Source: Pseudarthrobacter sp. BIM B-2242 (lineage in GTDB: Bacteria; Actinomycetota; Actinomycetes; Actinomycetales; Micrococcaceae). Taken from it: a DNA stretch of 64,000 bases. Shown here piece by piece: positions 37,188 through 45,508 of the stretch; position 1 is the first letter of the stretch; every line of letters begins with the position of its first letter. The notes below the pieces were generated by a model. That model was not told where the DNA came from and ran no database searches. It saw nothing but the letters and a program-made list of their open reading frames with translations. The stretch is from assembly GCF_014764445.1 (NCBI RefSeq), contig NZ_CP061721.1, positions 496,001 through 560,000 of the forward strand. Direction: 5' to 3'. Position numbers and translations under genes: made by a program.

Positions 37188-38155
37188 CAGAAAACCGGGA
37201 CAAAACAGACATTCCGGCCAACCCGGAAAGCCCGCGCCAGGGCGGCATCACGGCCACGGCGGTGAGCCGCAGCTTCGGGCAGGTGCACGCCGTCGAGCAC
37301 ATGGATTTTCACGCCCCGCCGGGAAAGGTCACCGCGCTGATCGGTCCCAACGGTGCCGGCAAGACAACCCTGCTGCTGATGCTGGCTTCGCTGCTGGCGC
37401 CGGACGCCGGAACGGTCACGGTGGAAGGGCTTGATCCGCAGCACCACAGGGCGGAGGTGCGCAGGCGGATCGGCTGGATGCCGGACACCCTGGGTGTCTG
37501 GGAGAGCCTGACAGCCCGCGAGATTCTCACGCAGATGGCCCGTTTCTACCGGCTGCCCAAGGCCGGAATCGCGCAGCGGGTCACCGAAATGCTGGACCGT
37601 GTACGGCTCAGCGACCTCGCGGACCAGCCCGCCCGTGTCCTGTCCCGTGGACAGCAGCAGCGGCTCAGCCTGGCCCGCGCCCTGATCCACGATCCGTCCG
37701 TCTTGCTCCTCGATGAGCCGGCGTCCGGGCTGGACCCGGGGTCGCGGGTGGAGCTTCGCGTTATGCTGCGGCAGCTTGCGGCGGAGGGAAAGTCCATTGT
37801 GGTCTCGTCCCATGTGCTCAGCGAGCTTGACGAAATTGCCGACGCCGCCGTGTTCGTCAACCGGGGACGGACGGTCCGGCATCAGACCACCGACGAGGCT
37901 GCTGCCGCCGGGCGCCGCTACGCGATCACCGCCACGGACAATGCTGCGCTCGCGGCAAAACTGACCGAGCTGGGCCTTCAGTTCCGGGTCGAGGATGGGC
38001 GCCGTCCGTCGGTCACCCTGTTATTGATGAACGACGACGACGCCGCCCGCCTCCTGCGCGACCTGGTGCTCGCCGGCGTCGCAGTGAACTCTTTTGCCCC
38101 CGCCTCGGGTGCCCTGGAAGAGACGTACATGAACCTTGAAGGGGAGCGGCGATGA
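37184..38155 (+). CDS. ABC exporter ATP-binding protein
   Basis: A 323-residue ATPase: Walker A GPNGAGKTT, Q-loop region RIGWMPDTLGVWESL, signature LSRGQQQRLSLARAL, Walker B VLLLDEPASGLDP, H-loop VSSHVLSEL. The CcmA/drug-resistance (DrrA-like) type, with a C-terminal extension of about 100 residues like that of gliding/antibiotic exporters. It works with the overlapping permease to export or flip an unknown substrate. ATG 37184 has AGGG close by and is overlapped by a leader frame; an ATG at 37103 in the same frame is less likely. Confidence 0.88.
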   Translation: MTENRDKTDIPANPESPRQGGITATAVSRSFGQVHAVEHMDFHAPPGKVTALIGPNGAGKTTLLLMLASLLAPDAGTVTVEGLDPQHHRAEVRRRIGWMPDTLGVWESLTAREILTQMARFYRLPKAGIAQRVTEMLDRVRLSDLADQPARVLSRGQQQRLSLARALIHDPSVLLLDEPASGLDPGSRVELRVMLRQLAAEGKSIVVSSHVLSELDEIADAAVFVNRGRTVRHQTTDEAAAAGRRYAITATDNAALAAKLTELGLQFRVEDGRRPSVTLLLMNDDDAARLLRDLVLAGVAVNSFAPASGALEETYMNLEGERR

Positions 38156-39303
38156 GCCAGCTGACAGACAGGGCGCACCACGCGCCCGCCGCCGGCCGGG
38201 CCGCCGGCTACCTCGCCGGTATTTGGGACGTTGTGGTCCTGGAACTCAAGCAACGGCTGCGGTCCCGCGGCTGGTACATCATGCTGGCTATCTGGTTCAT
38301 CCTGACCGGCCTGGTGACGTGGCTGACGTGGGCCAGCTGGAATGCCCAGCGCGAAGCGCAGAGGGCCTATTCGAACTTCACGCCGCCGGACACCGGGCCG
38401 GGGTCCATGATCTTCGAAGTGGTCCTCGCCTTTGTCCTTCTCTTCGCGTTGCTGGTGGCCCCCGCCCTGTCCGCAAACGCGGTCAACGGCGACCGTGCCG
38501 GCGGCACGCTGGCCATCCTGCAGGTGACGCTGCTGCGGCCCGGGCAGATCCTGTGGGGGAAGTTCTTCGCGGCGTGGGCCGCAGCCCTGGCCTTCCTGGT
38601 AGCGAGCACGCCGTTCCTTGTTGTTGGCGTGGCAGCCGGCGGGATGACTCCGGGACACGTGGTGGTGGCACTGCTGATGCTTGCGGTGGAGGTGGGCGTG
38701 GTCTGTGCGATCGGTGTCGGCATTTCCGCTCTGGCCGGCCGCCCGCTGTTCTCTATTGTGGTTACGTACCTTGCGGTGGCCGGTCTGGTTTTCGGCTCGC
38801 TGATTTCCTTCGCCCTGGGAACGGGGCTCTCGCAGGGCACCATCGTGGCCAACCAGGCACAGTACCGCAGTTACGCGCCGTACGAGCCGATGGAGGAGCA
38901 GCCTGCGCCCATGGAGCCGGAATACACGTGCTCAGGACCGCTGCAGGAACAGCCGGCTGTACACACCGAGCGCGTTGCCTGGATGCTGGCCATGAACCCC
39001 TACGTGGTGGTCGCCGATGCCATCCCTTACCCGGTGCGGACGTCCAATGCCTTCGGGATGTCGTCTCCGGTGGGGGCTATCGAGAACATCAGCCAGGGCG
39101 CCCGGTACGCCATGGCCGGCCCTGAGGGTACGTATCCTTGCGCCAACGGCGAGGCCAAGCCCCGGTATCTGGCTCAGTCCACTCCGTTGTGGCCGCTGGG
39201 CCTTGGCCTGCAGTTGCTGCTGGCCGGGCTGCTGCTGTGGCTGGGATGGCGTTCGCTGCGCACCCCGGCCCGCCGGCTGGCAAGGGGAACCCGCATCGCC
39301 TGA
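38152..39303 (+). CDS. ABC-2 type exporter permease
   Basis: A 383-residue integral membrane protein overlapping the ATPase by 4 bp. About six helices are visible: one near 45-65 (LAIWFILTGLVTWLTW), a cluster from 95 to 210 (FEVVLAFVLLFALLVAPALSA, AALAFLVASTPFLVVGVA, LAVAGLVFGSLISFALG), and a last one near 345-365. RAGGTLAILQVTLLRPGQILWGKF is the coupling loop typical of ABC-2 permeases. A 100-residue soluble stretch precedes the last helix. Substrate unknown. Confidence 0.85.
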   Translation: MSQLTDRAHHAPAAGRAAGYLAGIWDVVVLELKQRLRSRGWYIMLAIWFILTGLVTWLTWASWNAQREAQRAYSNFTPPDTGPGSMIFEVVLAFVLLFALLVAPALSANAVNGDRAGGTLAILQVTLLRPGQILWGKFFAAWAAALAFLVASTPFLVVGVAAGGMTPGHVVVALLMLAVEVGVVCAIGVGISALAGRPLFSIVVTYLAVAGLVFGSLISFALGTGLSQGTIVANQAQYRSYAPYEPMEEQPAPMEPEYTCSGPLQEQPAVHTERVAWMLAMNPYVVVADAIPYPVRTSNAFGMSSPVGAIENISQGARYAMAGPEGTYPCANGEAKPRYLAQSTPLWPLGLGLQLLLAGLLLWLGWRSLRTPARRLARGTRIA

Positions 39304-39307
39304 AGGT

Positions 39308-39907
39308 TTAGGTCAGGGCGTTGCGGCGGCCCTCGAAGGCGCGGCCCAGGGTGACCTCATCGGCGTATTCAAGGTCGCCGCCTACGGGCAGGCCGGAAGC
39401 GAGCCTGGTGACGGCGATTCCGATCGTCTTCAGCATGCGGGCGAGGTAGGTGGCCGTCGCTTCGCCTTCGAGGTTGGGGTCGGTGGCGATGATGACTTCC
39501 TGGATGGCGCCGTCGTTCAGCCGGGTCAGGAGTTCGCGGATCCGCAACTGCTCGGGTCCCACGCCGGCGATGGGATTGATGGCCCCGCCCAGCACGTGGT
39601 ACCGGCCGCGGAAGGAGCGCGTACGTTCCACGGCCAGGACATCTTTGGATTCCTCCACGACACAGATGACTGACGGGTCACGGCGGGGGTCCCGGCAGAT
39701 GTTGCAGAGTTCCTGCTCCGTGACGTTGCCGCATACGGTGCAGAACTTCACACGCTCCTTCACCGTGGTGATGGCTTCGACGAGGCGTTTCATGTCCTGC
39801 GGGTCGGCCTCAAGGATGTGGAAGGCCAGCCGCTGGGCAGACTTGGGACCAACACCGGGCAGGCGTCCGAGCTCGTCGATTAGCTCTTGGACTGCACCTT
39901 CGTACAC
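39308..39907 (-). CDS. recR: Recombination mediator RecR
   Basis: A 199-residue RecR. The helix-hairpin-helix [17 protein letters not shown] is at residues 14-30, the C4 zinc finger is [16 protein letters not shown], and the Toprim domain starts [14 protein letters not shown] with the later [19 protein letters not shown]. With RecF and RecO it loads RecA at gaps. The gene lies 77 bp after dnaX; the ybaB/ebfC gene that commonly sits between dnaX and recR in bacteria is not there. GAGGAAAAC precedes the GTG start. Confidence 0.95.
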   Translation of the reverse strand: MYEGAVQELIDELGRLPGVGPKSAQRLAFHILEADPQDMKRLVEAITTVKERVKFCTVCGNVTEQELCNICRDPRRDPSVICVVEESKDVLAVERTRSFRGRYHVLGGAINPIAGVGPEQLRIRELLTRLNDGAIQEVIIATDPNLEGEATATYLARMLKTIGIAVTRLASGLPVGGDLEYADEVTLGRAFEGRRNALT

Positions 39908-39984
39908 GTTTTCCTCTTTTGGTTTGGCTTGGATGATGCTCTGGGTGGCTGCCGCAGGTCCGGCCGGCGGCTAGGAACCGACGC

Positions 39985-42900
39985 TTAGAAACCGGGAACG
40001 ATCGGGGTGCCGTCCAGGGAACGCTCCTCGATCAGCTTCCCGCCCAGAATACGCTCGACGGCGGCGCGTCCAAACACGCCCGATTCCTCGATTGTTTCGT
40101 CGTCCGCGCTGGGGACGTCCTGGACGTAGGTGGCGGCTGCCGCACGGGCCGGTGCCTTGGCACGGCCGGCCTCGGCCTCCGGGCTGTTGGACAGCCGCTG
40201 GTAGAGACTTTGCCGGGCCTGAGCAGCCGACGGGGAGGTGGCGGGTGCCGGCTGCAAAGGTGCCGTGGCCGGGGCCGCCGCCATGGCGTATTCGCGGACC
40301 ACAGCCGGCTCCGGGGCAGTAGTTTCCCGAGCCTGCTCCACTGGGGGGCTCTGCCGGGTTCCGGTTCCGGGAGTGGTGTATTCAGCAGGACGATGCGCAG
40401 CGGGAGCCTCATCCGGCACGGCAGCTTCCACCTCGACTCCGCGGACGCCAGCTGCACGGGTGTCTGGCGCCGACGCGTCGGCTGCACGGACATCAGGTGC
40501 AGGCTCGCCGGCGGTGGCAACGCCAGACGGGAAGCCGGGCGGCGTCACAGGGGGCAGCCCCCAGCTGGCATCCGCCTCGGACTGCGTCCTGACCGAGGGG
40601 CCGGGGATCTGAGCCGTGGCAGGCTCGTAAGCGGGGGCCGGAGCAGCCGTGACGGCGTCGTCCAGGGTTGATGTGGCCGGACTCTTGCCGATGTTGGGTT
40701 CTGTGCCAACCACCCAGACGCCGGGCGCCTGCTCGACGGCGAGGCCCCACGGGTCGTTCGACGTAACGGGCTGTGACGACGCGGGCGCCGTGGCAGGCGT
40801 GGCCTCTGAAGCTTTGGCGCCTACAGGCCGAGAACCAGTGCGTGCCGGCCGCTTGCCGGAGGGCGCCGAAGCGGGCGCCGGTTGCGACGGGGAGCGGCGT
40901 GGTTCGGCCGGAGCCGAAGGATCCCAATCCATGGGCGGTTCCTCCTCCAAGGGAGGAGCGTCTTCGTCCCGCGGGGGACCCCAATCGTCATCGGAGTAGG
41001 CGTACGAGCCTGCCTCGGGCTGATCGGCCCGGGGCTGATCCTGTGGTCCAGGCTCCGGGCTCGGAGGGGACGCTTCCTGGGCCTGCCCGCTGTTAGGTGT
41101 GGTGGCTTCGACAGCTGTCGAAGCCACACTCGCCGAGGCCGGGGCCGGGGCCGGGGCATGGGCGGGCGCCGGGGGAGCAGCAGGACCTGCTGAAGCCGAC
41201 GGGACCGGGGTTGGCGCTGCGGCCGGGGACGGGGAAGCTGCAGTGCCGGTGGTGGGTCCGGATGCTCGTGCGGCGGCAGCCGATGCCGCAGGGGCTGGTA
41301 CAGGTACAGGTGCAGGTGCAGCTGCCCGCGCAGGCTCAGAGGCCGGGGCCGGGCCTGCCGGCGTGGAAACCGCGCCTGCCGGCATGGAAACCGCACCCGC
41401 AGGGGCCAGCCCCCAGGCGACGTCCGCTGAACTGGCCGGGGTTTCCCGGCTAACGGGTGCTTTTGGGTTTGGCTCAGAGCTCGCGGGGCTGTTTGGGCGG
41501 CCAGCGCCGGACGCGCCGCCGGCGACCGCTGTGATCTGGCAATCGATGCCCACTGTTTTGTGGATCGCCTGCCGCAGGTTCTCCGAGTGGTCCGCGCGGC
41601 CAAACGCCCCGGCCAGGCCGGTGGTGGCGAAGGAGAGTGTCAGCATCTGGCCGTCAAAGGCTCCGACCTGTGCGTTCGGCTCTACCAGTGCCCACGTGCT
41701 GCGCTTGATCTTGGACAGGGTCTGCAGGACCTCGGGCCAGGCGCGGCGGAGGACCTCCACGTCGCCGGTTGCGGCCGGACCGGCCGGAGCCGCTGTGGCT
41801 GGCGGGCCAATGACGGGCGACGACGGGGCCAACGTACTGTCTACGGGTCCCGTGCTGACGGGCCCCGTGCTGCCGGGCGCGGAACTGCTCTGCTGATCGG
41901 ACGGGGCAGGCCGCTGCGGCGCAGCTGCAGGACGGTTTCCTGCCGACTCGTCCACAGGCCAGTCGTTGGTGCTGACCCGTGGCGGCGTCAGTGAAGTCCT
42001 CGTGTTATGTGGCGCTGCGGGCTCCGGCGCTGCAGGCCCAGGCGCGACGGCCTCCGGCCGGGCCGAGTCAGGAGCGCCACGACCGCCCTGCATGGGAGGC
42101 TGGGTGACGCCGGCGGGGGCAACCGGCGCAGGAACGTGAGGCGGCGCGGAAACCGGCGCGGCCTGCACGGGCGCTGATGGCGTAACGCCGGCGGGTGCCG
42201 CAGCCGGCGGCATGGAAACCGGGACGTCCGCAGCAGCAGCCGCGGGGGCGGATGCGGCCGGGGCGGGAGCGCCGACGTCGTTCCCGGCGTAGTTCAGACG
42301 CCGCTCCACACGGTCAATCCGGGCAGCCATGCCCCGTTCGGTCTGTTCCGAACTGGGGAGCAGGATACGGGCGCAGAGAAGCTCGAGGTGGAGCCGGGGG
42401 GACGTGGCGCCGGTCATCTCCGTCAGGGCAGTGTTGGTGACGTCAGCGGCCCGCGAGAGTTCAGCGGCGCCGAGGTTGTGCGCCTGGTTCTGGAGCCGGG
42501 CAATCTGGTCCGCCGGCATGCCCCGCAGGATGACCTGGGCGCTTTCCGGCATGGCCTGGACGATGATGAGGTCGCGGAAGCGTTCCAGCAGGTCCTCGAC
42601 GAAGCGGCGTGGATCGTGGCCGGTCTGAATGACGCGGTCCACGGCCCGGAAAACAGTGGCGGCATCTGAGGCGGCAACGGCTTCCACCACGTCATCAAGC
42701 AGGGACGCGTGGGTGTAGCCGAGGAGGGCTACCGCCAGTTCATAGTCGAGGCCGTTGGCGCCGGCGCCGGCCATCAGCTGGTCCAGCACGGACAGGGAAT
42801 CACGGACGGATCCACCGCCTGCCCTGACCACCAGCGACAGGACTCCCGGGGCGACCGGCACGTTTTCCTGGTTGCACAGCAACTCCAGGTACGCCATCAG

Positions 42901-43458
42901 CGGTTCAGGCGGGACCAGCCGGAAGGGGTAGTGGTGGGTGCGGGAGCGGATGGTGCCGATGACCTTGTCCGGTTCCGTGGTGGCGAAGATGAACTTGATG
43001 TGTTCCGGCGGCTCTTCGACGATCTTCAGGAGGGCGTTGAAGCCGGCGGGCGTGACCATGTGGGCCTCATCGATGATGAAGATCTTGTAGCGGTCGCGGA
43101 CGGGGGCGTAGGTTGCGCGTTCACGAAGGTCGCGGGCGTCATCCACACCGCCATGGCTGGCGGCGTCGATCTCGATGACGTCGAGGGAACCCGAACCGCC
43201 GCGGGCAAGTTCAACACAGCTTGGGCATGTTCCGCAGGGTGTGTCCGTGGGGCCCTGGGCGCAGTTCAGGCAGCGGGCCAGAATACGGGCGGACGTGGTC
43301 TTGCCGCAGCCGCGTGGGCCGGAGAAGAGGTAGGCGTGGTTGACCCGGTTTTTGCGCAGGGCCGTCATCAGCGGCTCCGTGACATGTTCCTGCCCGATAA
43401 CGTCGGCGAAGGAGTCCGGACGGTATCTGCGGTAAAGGGCGGTGGTTGTAGCAGTCAC
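39985..43458 (-). CDS. dnaX: DNA polymerase III subunits gamma and tau
   Basis: An 1157-residue clamp-loader ATPase, about twice the length of typical DnaX. Domains I-III occupy about 1-370: Walker A GPRGCGKTT (47-55), zinc cysteines at 66, 75, 78 and 81 (CLNCAQGPTDTPCGTCPSC), Walker B/DEAH in FIIDEAHMVT, and sensor 1 FIFATTEPDKV. From about 385 to 1090 it is mostly low-complexity Ala/Pro/Ser/Thr, interrupted by a folded segment at about 565-640 (VLRRAWPEVLQTLSKIKRS) that resembles tau domain V. The GTG start lies 6 nt after TAGGGT (43465-43470), a leaderless promoter, just downstream of ffs. Confidence 0.93.
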   Translation of the reverse strand: MTATTTALYRRYRPDSFADVIGQEHVTEPLMTALRKNRVNHAYLFSGPRGCGKTTSARILARCLNCAQGPTDTPCGTCPSCVELARGGSGSLDVIEIDAASHGGVDDARDLRERATYAPVRDRYKIFIIDEAHMVTPAGFNALLKIVEEPPEHIKFIFATTEPDKVIGTIRSRTHHYPFRLVPPEPLMAYLELLCNQENVPVAPGVLSLVVRAGGGSVRDSLSVLDQLMAGAGANGLDYELAVALLGYTHASLLDDVVEAVAASDAATVFRAVDRVIQTGHDPRRFVEDLLERFRDLIIVQAMPESAQVILRGMPADQIARLQNQAHNLGAAELSRAADVTNTALTEMTGATSPRLHLELLCARILLPSSEQTERGMAARIDRVERRLNYAGNDVGAPAPAASAPAAAAADVPVSMPPAAAPAGVTPSAPVQAAPVSAPPHVPAPVAPAGVTQPPMQGGRGAPDSARPEAVAPGPAAPEPAAPHNTRTSLTPPRVSTNDWPVDESAGNRPAAAPQRPAPSDQQSSSAPGSTGPVSTGPVDSTLAPSSPVIGPPATAAPAGPAATGDVEVLRRAWPEVLQTLSKIKRSTWALVEPNAQVGAFDGQMLTLSFATTGLAGAFGRADHSENLRQAIHKTVGIDCQITAVAGGASGAGRPNSPASSEPNPKAPVSRETPASSADVAWGLAPAGAVSMPAGAVSTPAGPAPASEPARAAAPAPVPVPAPAASAAAARASGPTTGTAASPSPAAAPTPVPSASAGPAAPPAPAHAPAPAPASASVASTAVEATTPNSGQAQEASPPSPEPGPQDQPRADQPEAGSYAYSDDDWGPPRDEDAPPLEEEPPMDWDPSAPAEPRRSPSQPAPASAPSGKRPARTGSRPVGAKASEATPATAPASSQPVTSNDPWGLAVEQAPGVWVVGTEPNIGKSPATSTLDDAVTAAPAPAYEPATAQIPGPSVRTQSEADASWGLPPVTPPGFPSGVATAGEPAPDVRAADASAPDTRAAGVRGVEVEAAVPDEAPAAHRPAEYTTPGTGTRQSPPVEQARETTAPEPAVVREYAMAAAPATAPLQPAPATSPSAAQARQSLYQRLSNSPEAEAGRAKAPARAAAATYVQDVPSADDETIEESGVFGRAAVERILGGKLIEERSLDGTPIVPGF

Positions 43459-43530
43459 GTAAAAACCCTACCAATCCGGGCCGACAATCAGTCCCTCGCG
43501 GGCGGCCGCCCATTGCGGGAATAGTAAAGA

Positions 43531-43616
43531 CCCCCCATGCACCCGCCAGAGCCCGTTTACCCTTGCTACCTTCCGGTCCTGGGGGAGTTCAACAGGATGA
43601 CGCCACATGAGGGGCC
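43531..43616 (-). ncRNA. ffs: Signal recognition particle RNA (4.5S, small bacterial type)
   Basis: On the minus strand the universally conserved SRP domain IV is visible: CCAGGACCGGAAGGTAGC followed by AAGGGTAAACGGG, with the GGAA tetraloop. Flanking arms GGCCCCTCATGTG and TGCATGGGGGGTC pair to close the long hairpin. The gene is directly upstream of dnaX, a common bacterial location. Ends are estimated from the stem and may differ by several bases. Confidence 0.93.
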
Positions 43617-43679
43617 GCAAACAACTTTACCCGAACTTTCGGCGTGGCTCGAACCGGCGCCAGCGGTCCCCGCTTTGCG

Positions 43680-44005
43680 TCACCGGCGCCAGCCATCCAC
43701 CGGCCAGGTCATCAAAGCCGGTTCCTCATAAGGGTGCGCCGCGCGCAACGCCAGCACGACGTCGTCGAGCATGTCTTCCTCCACCACGCACTCGACCCGC
43801 ACTTCGGGCACTCGTTCGCGTACCCCACGGCTCCCGTGAAAGGCATAGCGCCGGGCAGGGGCGTAAACCGGCCCGTCCCGGGAACCACGAAAGAGCAGTG
43901 TGAGTAGTTGCCGATTTTGCCCGCTCCGGCGTCGCCGATCGCTGCGAGCAGTGCCTCGGAATGGGTCTCCGGAACGTAAACCACCAGGGCGTGGAGCTGT
44001 GTCAT
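43680..44005 (-). pseudogene. Frameshifted NIF3/YqfO-like C-terminal domain protein
   Basis: The first 60 codons from ATG 44005 read HALVVYVPETHSEALLAAIGDAGAGKIGNYSHCSF and on to FTGAVG; the matching remainder RERVPEVRVECVVEEDMLDD to HPYEEPALMTWPVDG is in the next frame, ending at TGA 43680-43682. Together they make a normal about 108-residue protein of the family often labelled structural toxin protein RtxA (NIF3/CutA-like fold). The switch falls at a run of four C on the plus strand (43823-43826); one extra base there restores the frame with a valine. A real one-base deletion or an assembly error are both possible. Confidence 0.8.
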
Positions 44006-44226
44006 GGCTATATCCTGCCAAAGCGGCCGGCGTTAAAGGCCGCAATTCCGTTGCTTATCCGGCGACCAAGGTCGATCATGGGTATGTACACCGATTGGGG
44101 CAATCTCAAGGTTGTGAGCTGCAGGGCCTGGCTGGAGGGCCGGACCCGGCAGCTCAACAGTGTTCCGTAGGAATGGGCGCATTGGGGGCGTCCATTTTGA
44201 CGTTAACAGGCGTCTTGAGGGGTCAA

Positions 44227-44256
44227 TTGGGCGATGCCGAAAACTTCAGGTAGTCT
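44227..44256 (+). promoter_or_regulatory. Promoter of tRNA-Ser
   Basis: TTGGGC (44227-44232) and TAGTCT (44251-44256) are 18 nt apart and end 28 nt before the tRNA. A leader hairpin CTGCTT / AAGCAG (44262-44282) follows. The rest of the gap 44006-44226 shows nothing I can support. Confidence 0.55.
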
Positions 44257-44284
44257 AGTATCTGCTTTTGATTCAGAAGCAGCT

Positions 44285-44372
44285 GGAGAATTCGCCTAGC
44301 GGCCTATGGCGCACGCCTGGAACGCGTGTTGGGTTAACGCCCTCGGGGGTTCAAATCCCCCATTCTCCGCCA
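44285..44372 (+). tRNA. tRNA-Ser (anticodon GGA)
   Basis: An 88-nt type II tRNA including an encoded CCA. The acceptor arms GGAGAAT and ATTCTCC pair perfectly; the anticodon loop CTGGAAC carries GGA, which reads UCC/UCU serine codons; a long variable arm follows and the T-loop GGTTCAAATCC is canonical. Confidence 0.97.
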
Positions 44373-44375
44373 ACG

Positions 44376-44411
44376 AAAACCCGGTTCTGACCTCGTCAGG
44401 ACCGGGTTTTT
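44376..44411 (+). terminator. Intrinsic terminator of tRNA-Ser
   Basis: AAAACCCGGT pairs with ACCGGGTTTT across a 15-nt loop; a T run completes it. It reaches into the 3' end of the convergent DUF2236 gene and can serve that gene too. Confidence 0.85.
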
Positions 44412-45346
44412 GCTTTGCCCCCGGCCGGGTCCGCTGCCTCATAGCCCAAACGGCGGAGCCGTGCCCTGGCTGCCTGCTCGCTGGGCCCGGGCCTGCGGCC
44501 CAAGGCAAGATGTACGACGCCGAGTGTCACCTTTGTTGCCAGCCGCACCGGGAGCGGGAACGGACCCAGCCGGGGTACTTCGAGCCCCAGCATCTGCCGG
44601 TACTGCGGTTCCAGGCTGTAAACGGCACCGGCGAAGATGATCCGGTAACCGGGCCGCAGCAGGGGGTGCAGCGGCGGGTTGCGGAGGAAGCCTACGGTCT
44701 CGGCAACCCGGTTGTCGGCCAGCAGCTCGCCGTTGCGGAAGTAGCGGTCCAGCTGCTGCCGCATGTCCGCCTCGGTCAGAGGGGGATCATCCACCCCCAT
44801 CAGCCGTCCGGCCTGGGCCCATTCGCGGACATAGGCGTCCGGACCGCCGGGGATCTTTCCGCCCCAGATTTTGTGCGAGGTCAAAAATGCATCAACGAAA
44901 GCGATGTGGACCCAGCGCGCCAGCTCCGGATCGTTGGCTGAGTACTGATTAAGCGATCCCTGGCGGTCACGGAAGTTGCCCTGGACCGGCTCGTGCAGGC
45001 GGCGTACGCGGGCTGACGCTTGTTCCGCAGCGGCAGTGGAGCCATAAGTGACAGTGAAAATCCACCGGATGGTCCGCGCCAGCCGGCTCAGTGGATCTGT
45101 CCGGAAATCGGAGTGCTCATGGATGCCGGCCAACGCGCCGGGGTGCAGCGCCTGCATCAGCAGCGCCCGGATTCCGCCCACGATGGGTGTCATGGAACCG
45201 TGCACTGCCCAGACAGCCGAACCCGGCAGGTGATAACCGGCGTCGTCCCCTTCGGCCAGCCGCGGAACCCACTCGGGTAACGCGTCCACGCTTCCCGTGA
45301 AGGCGCGCTTGAGTTCGCCCTGCAGATCCCTGAGGAAATTGCGCAT
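44396..45346 (-). CDS. DUF2236 (MpaB-like) oxygenase family protein
   Basis: A 316-residue protein. Typical DUF2236 segments are HEHSDFRTDPLSRLARTIRWI, VTYGSTAAAEQASARVRRLHEPVQG, DPELARWVHIAFVDAFL and PGYRIIFAGAVYSL. Conserved histidines in H-x-H (HEHSDF), RLHEPV and WVH are those proposed to bind haem b in MpaB/latex-clearing-protein relatives. Substrate unknown. I choose ATG 45346, just before MRNFLRDLQGELKRAF; the frame continues upstream through unrelated sequence. It is divergent from the M23 peptidase gene. Confidence 0.8.
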   Translation of the reverse strand: MRNFLRDLQGELKRAFTGSVDALPEWVPRLAEGDDAGYHLPGSAVWAVHGSMTPIVGGIRALLMQALHPGALAGIHEHSDFRTDPLSRLARTIRWIFTVTYGSTAAAEQASARVRRLHEPVQGNFRDRQGSLNQYSANDPELARWVHIAFVDAFLTSHKIWGGKIPGGPDAYVREWAQAGRLMGVDDPPLTEADMRQQLDRYFRNGELLADNRVAETVGFLRNPPLHPLLRPGYRIIFAGAVYSLEPQYRQMLGLEVPRLGPFPLPVRLATKVTLGVVHLALGRRPGPSEQAARARLRRLGYEAADPAGGKAKTRS

Positions 45347-45508
45347 AACACCATTGTTGCCCACGCGGGCGGCAGTGCTTTTGCCGAAGATCCCGCAATC
45401 GGTCCGCAGTCTGCAAATACGGGGTTCACAGGCCCGGGGCTTTGTGGTCCCATGGGATGGTAAACCCGTCAAGATTGGGGTCTGGCGGGCAAGCAGGGAG
45501 TTCAGCGA

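Noticed and set aside
39985..43458. Programmed frameshift in dnaX
   Set aside because: No A-rich heptamer followed by a stem-loop was found after domain III.
44077..44170. 30-codon frame upstream of tRNA-Ser
   Set aside because: No ribosome site, no promoter and no recognisable sequence; likely chance.
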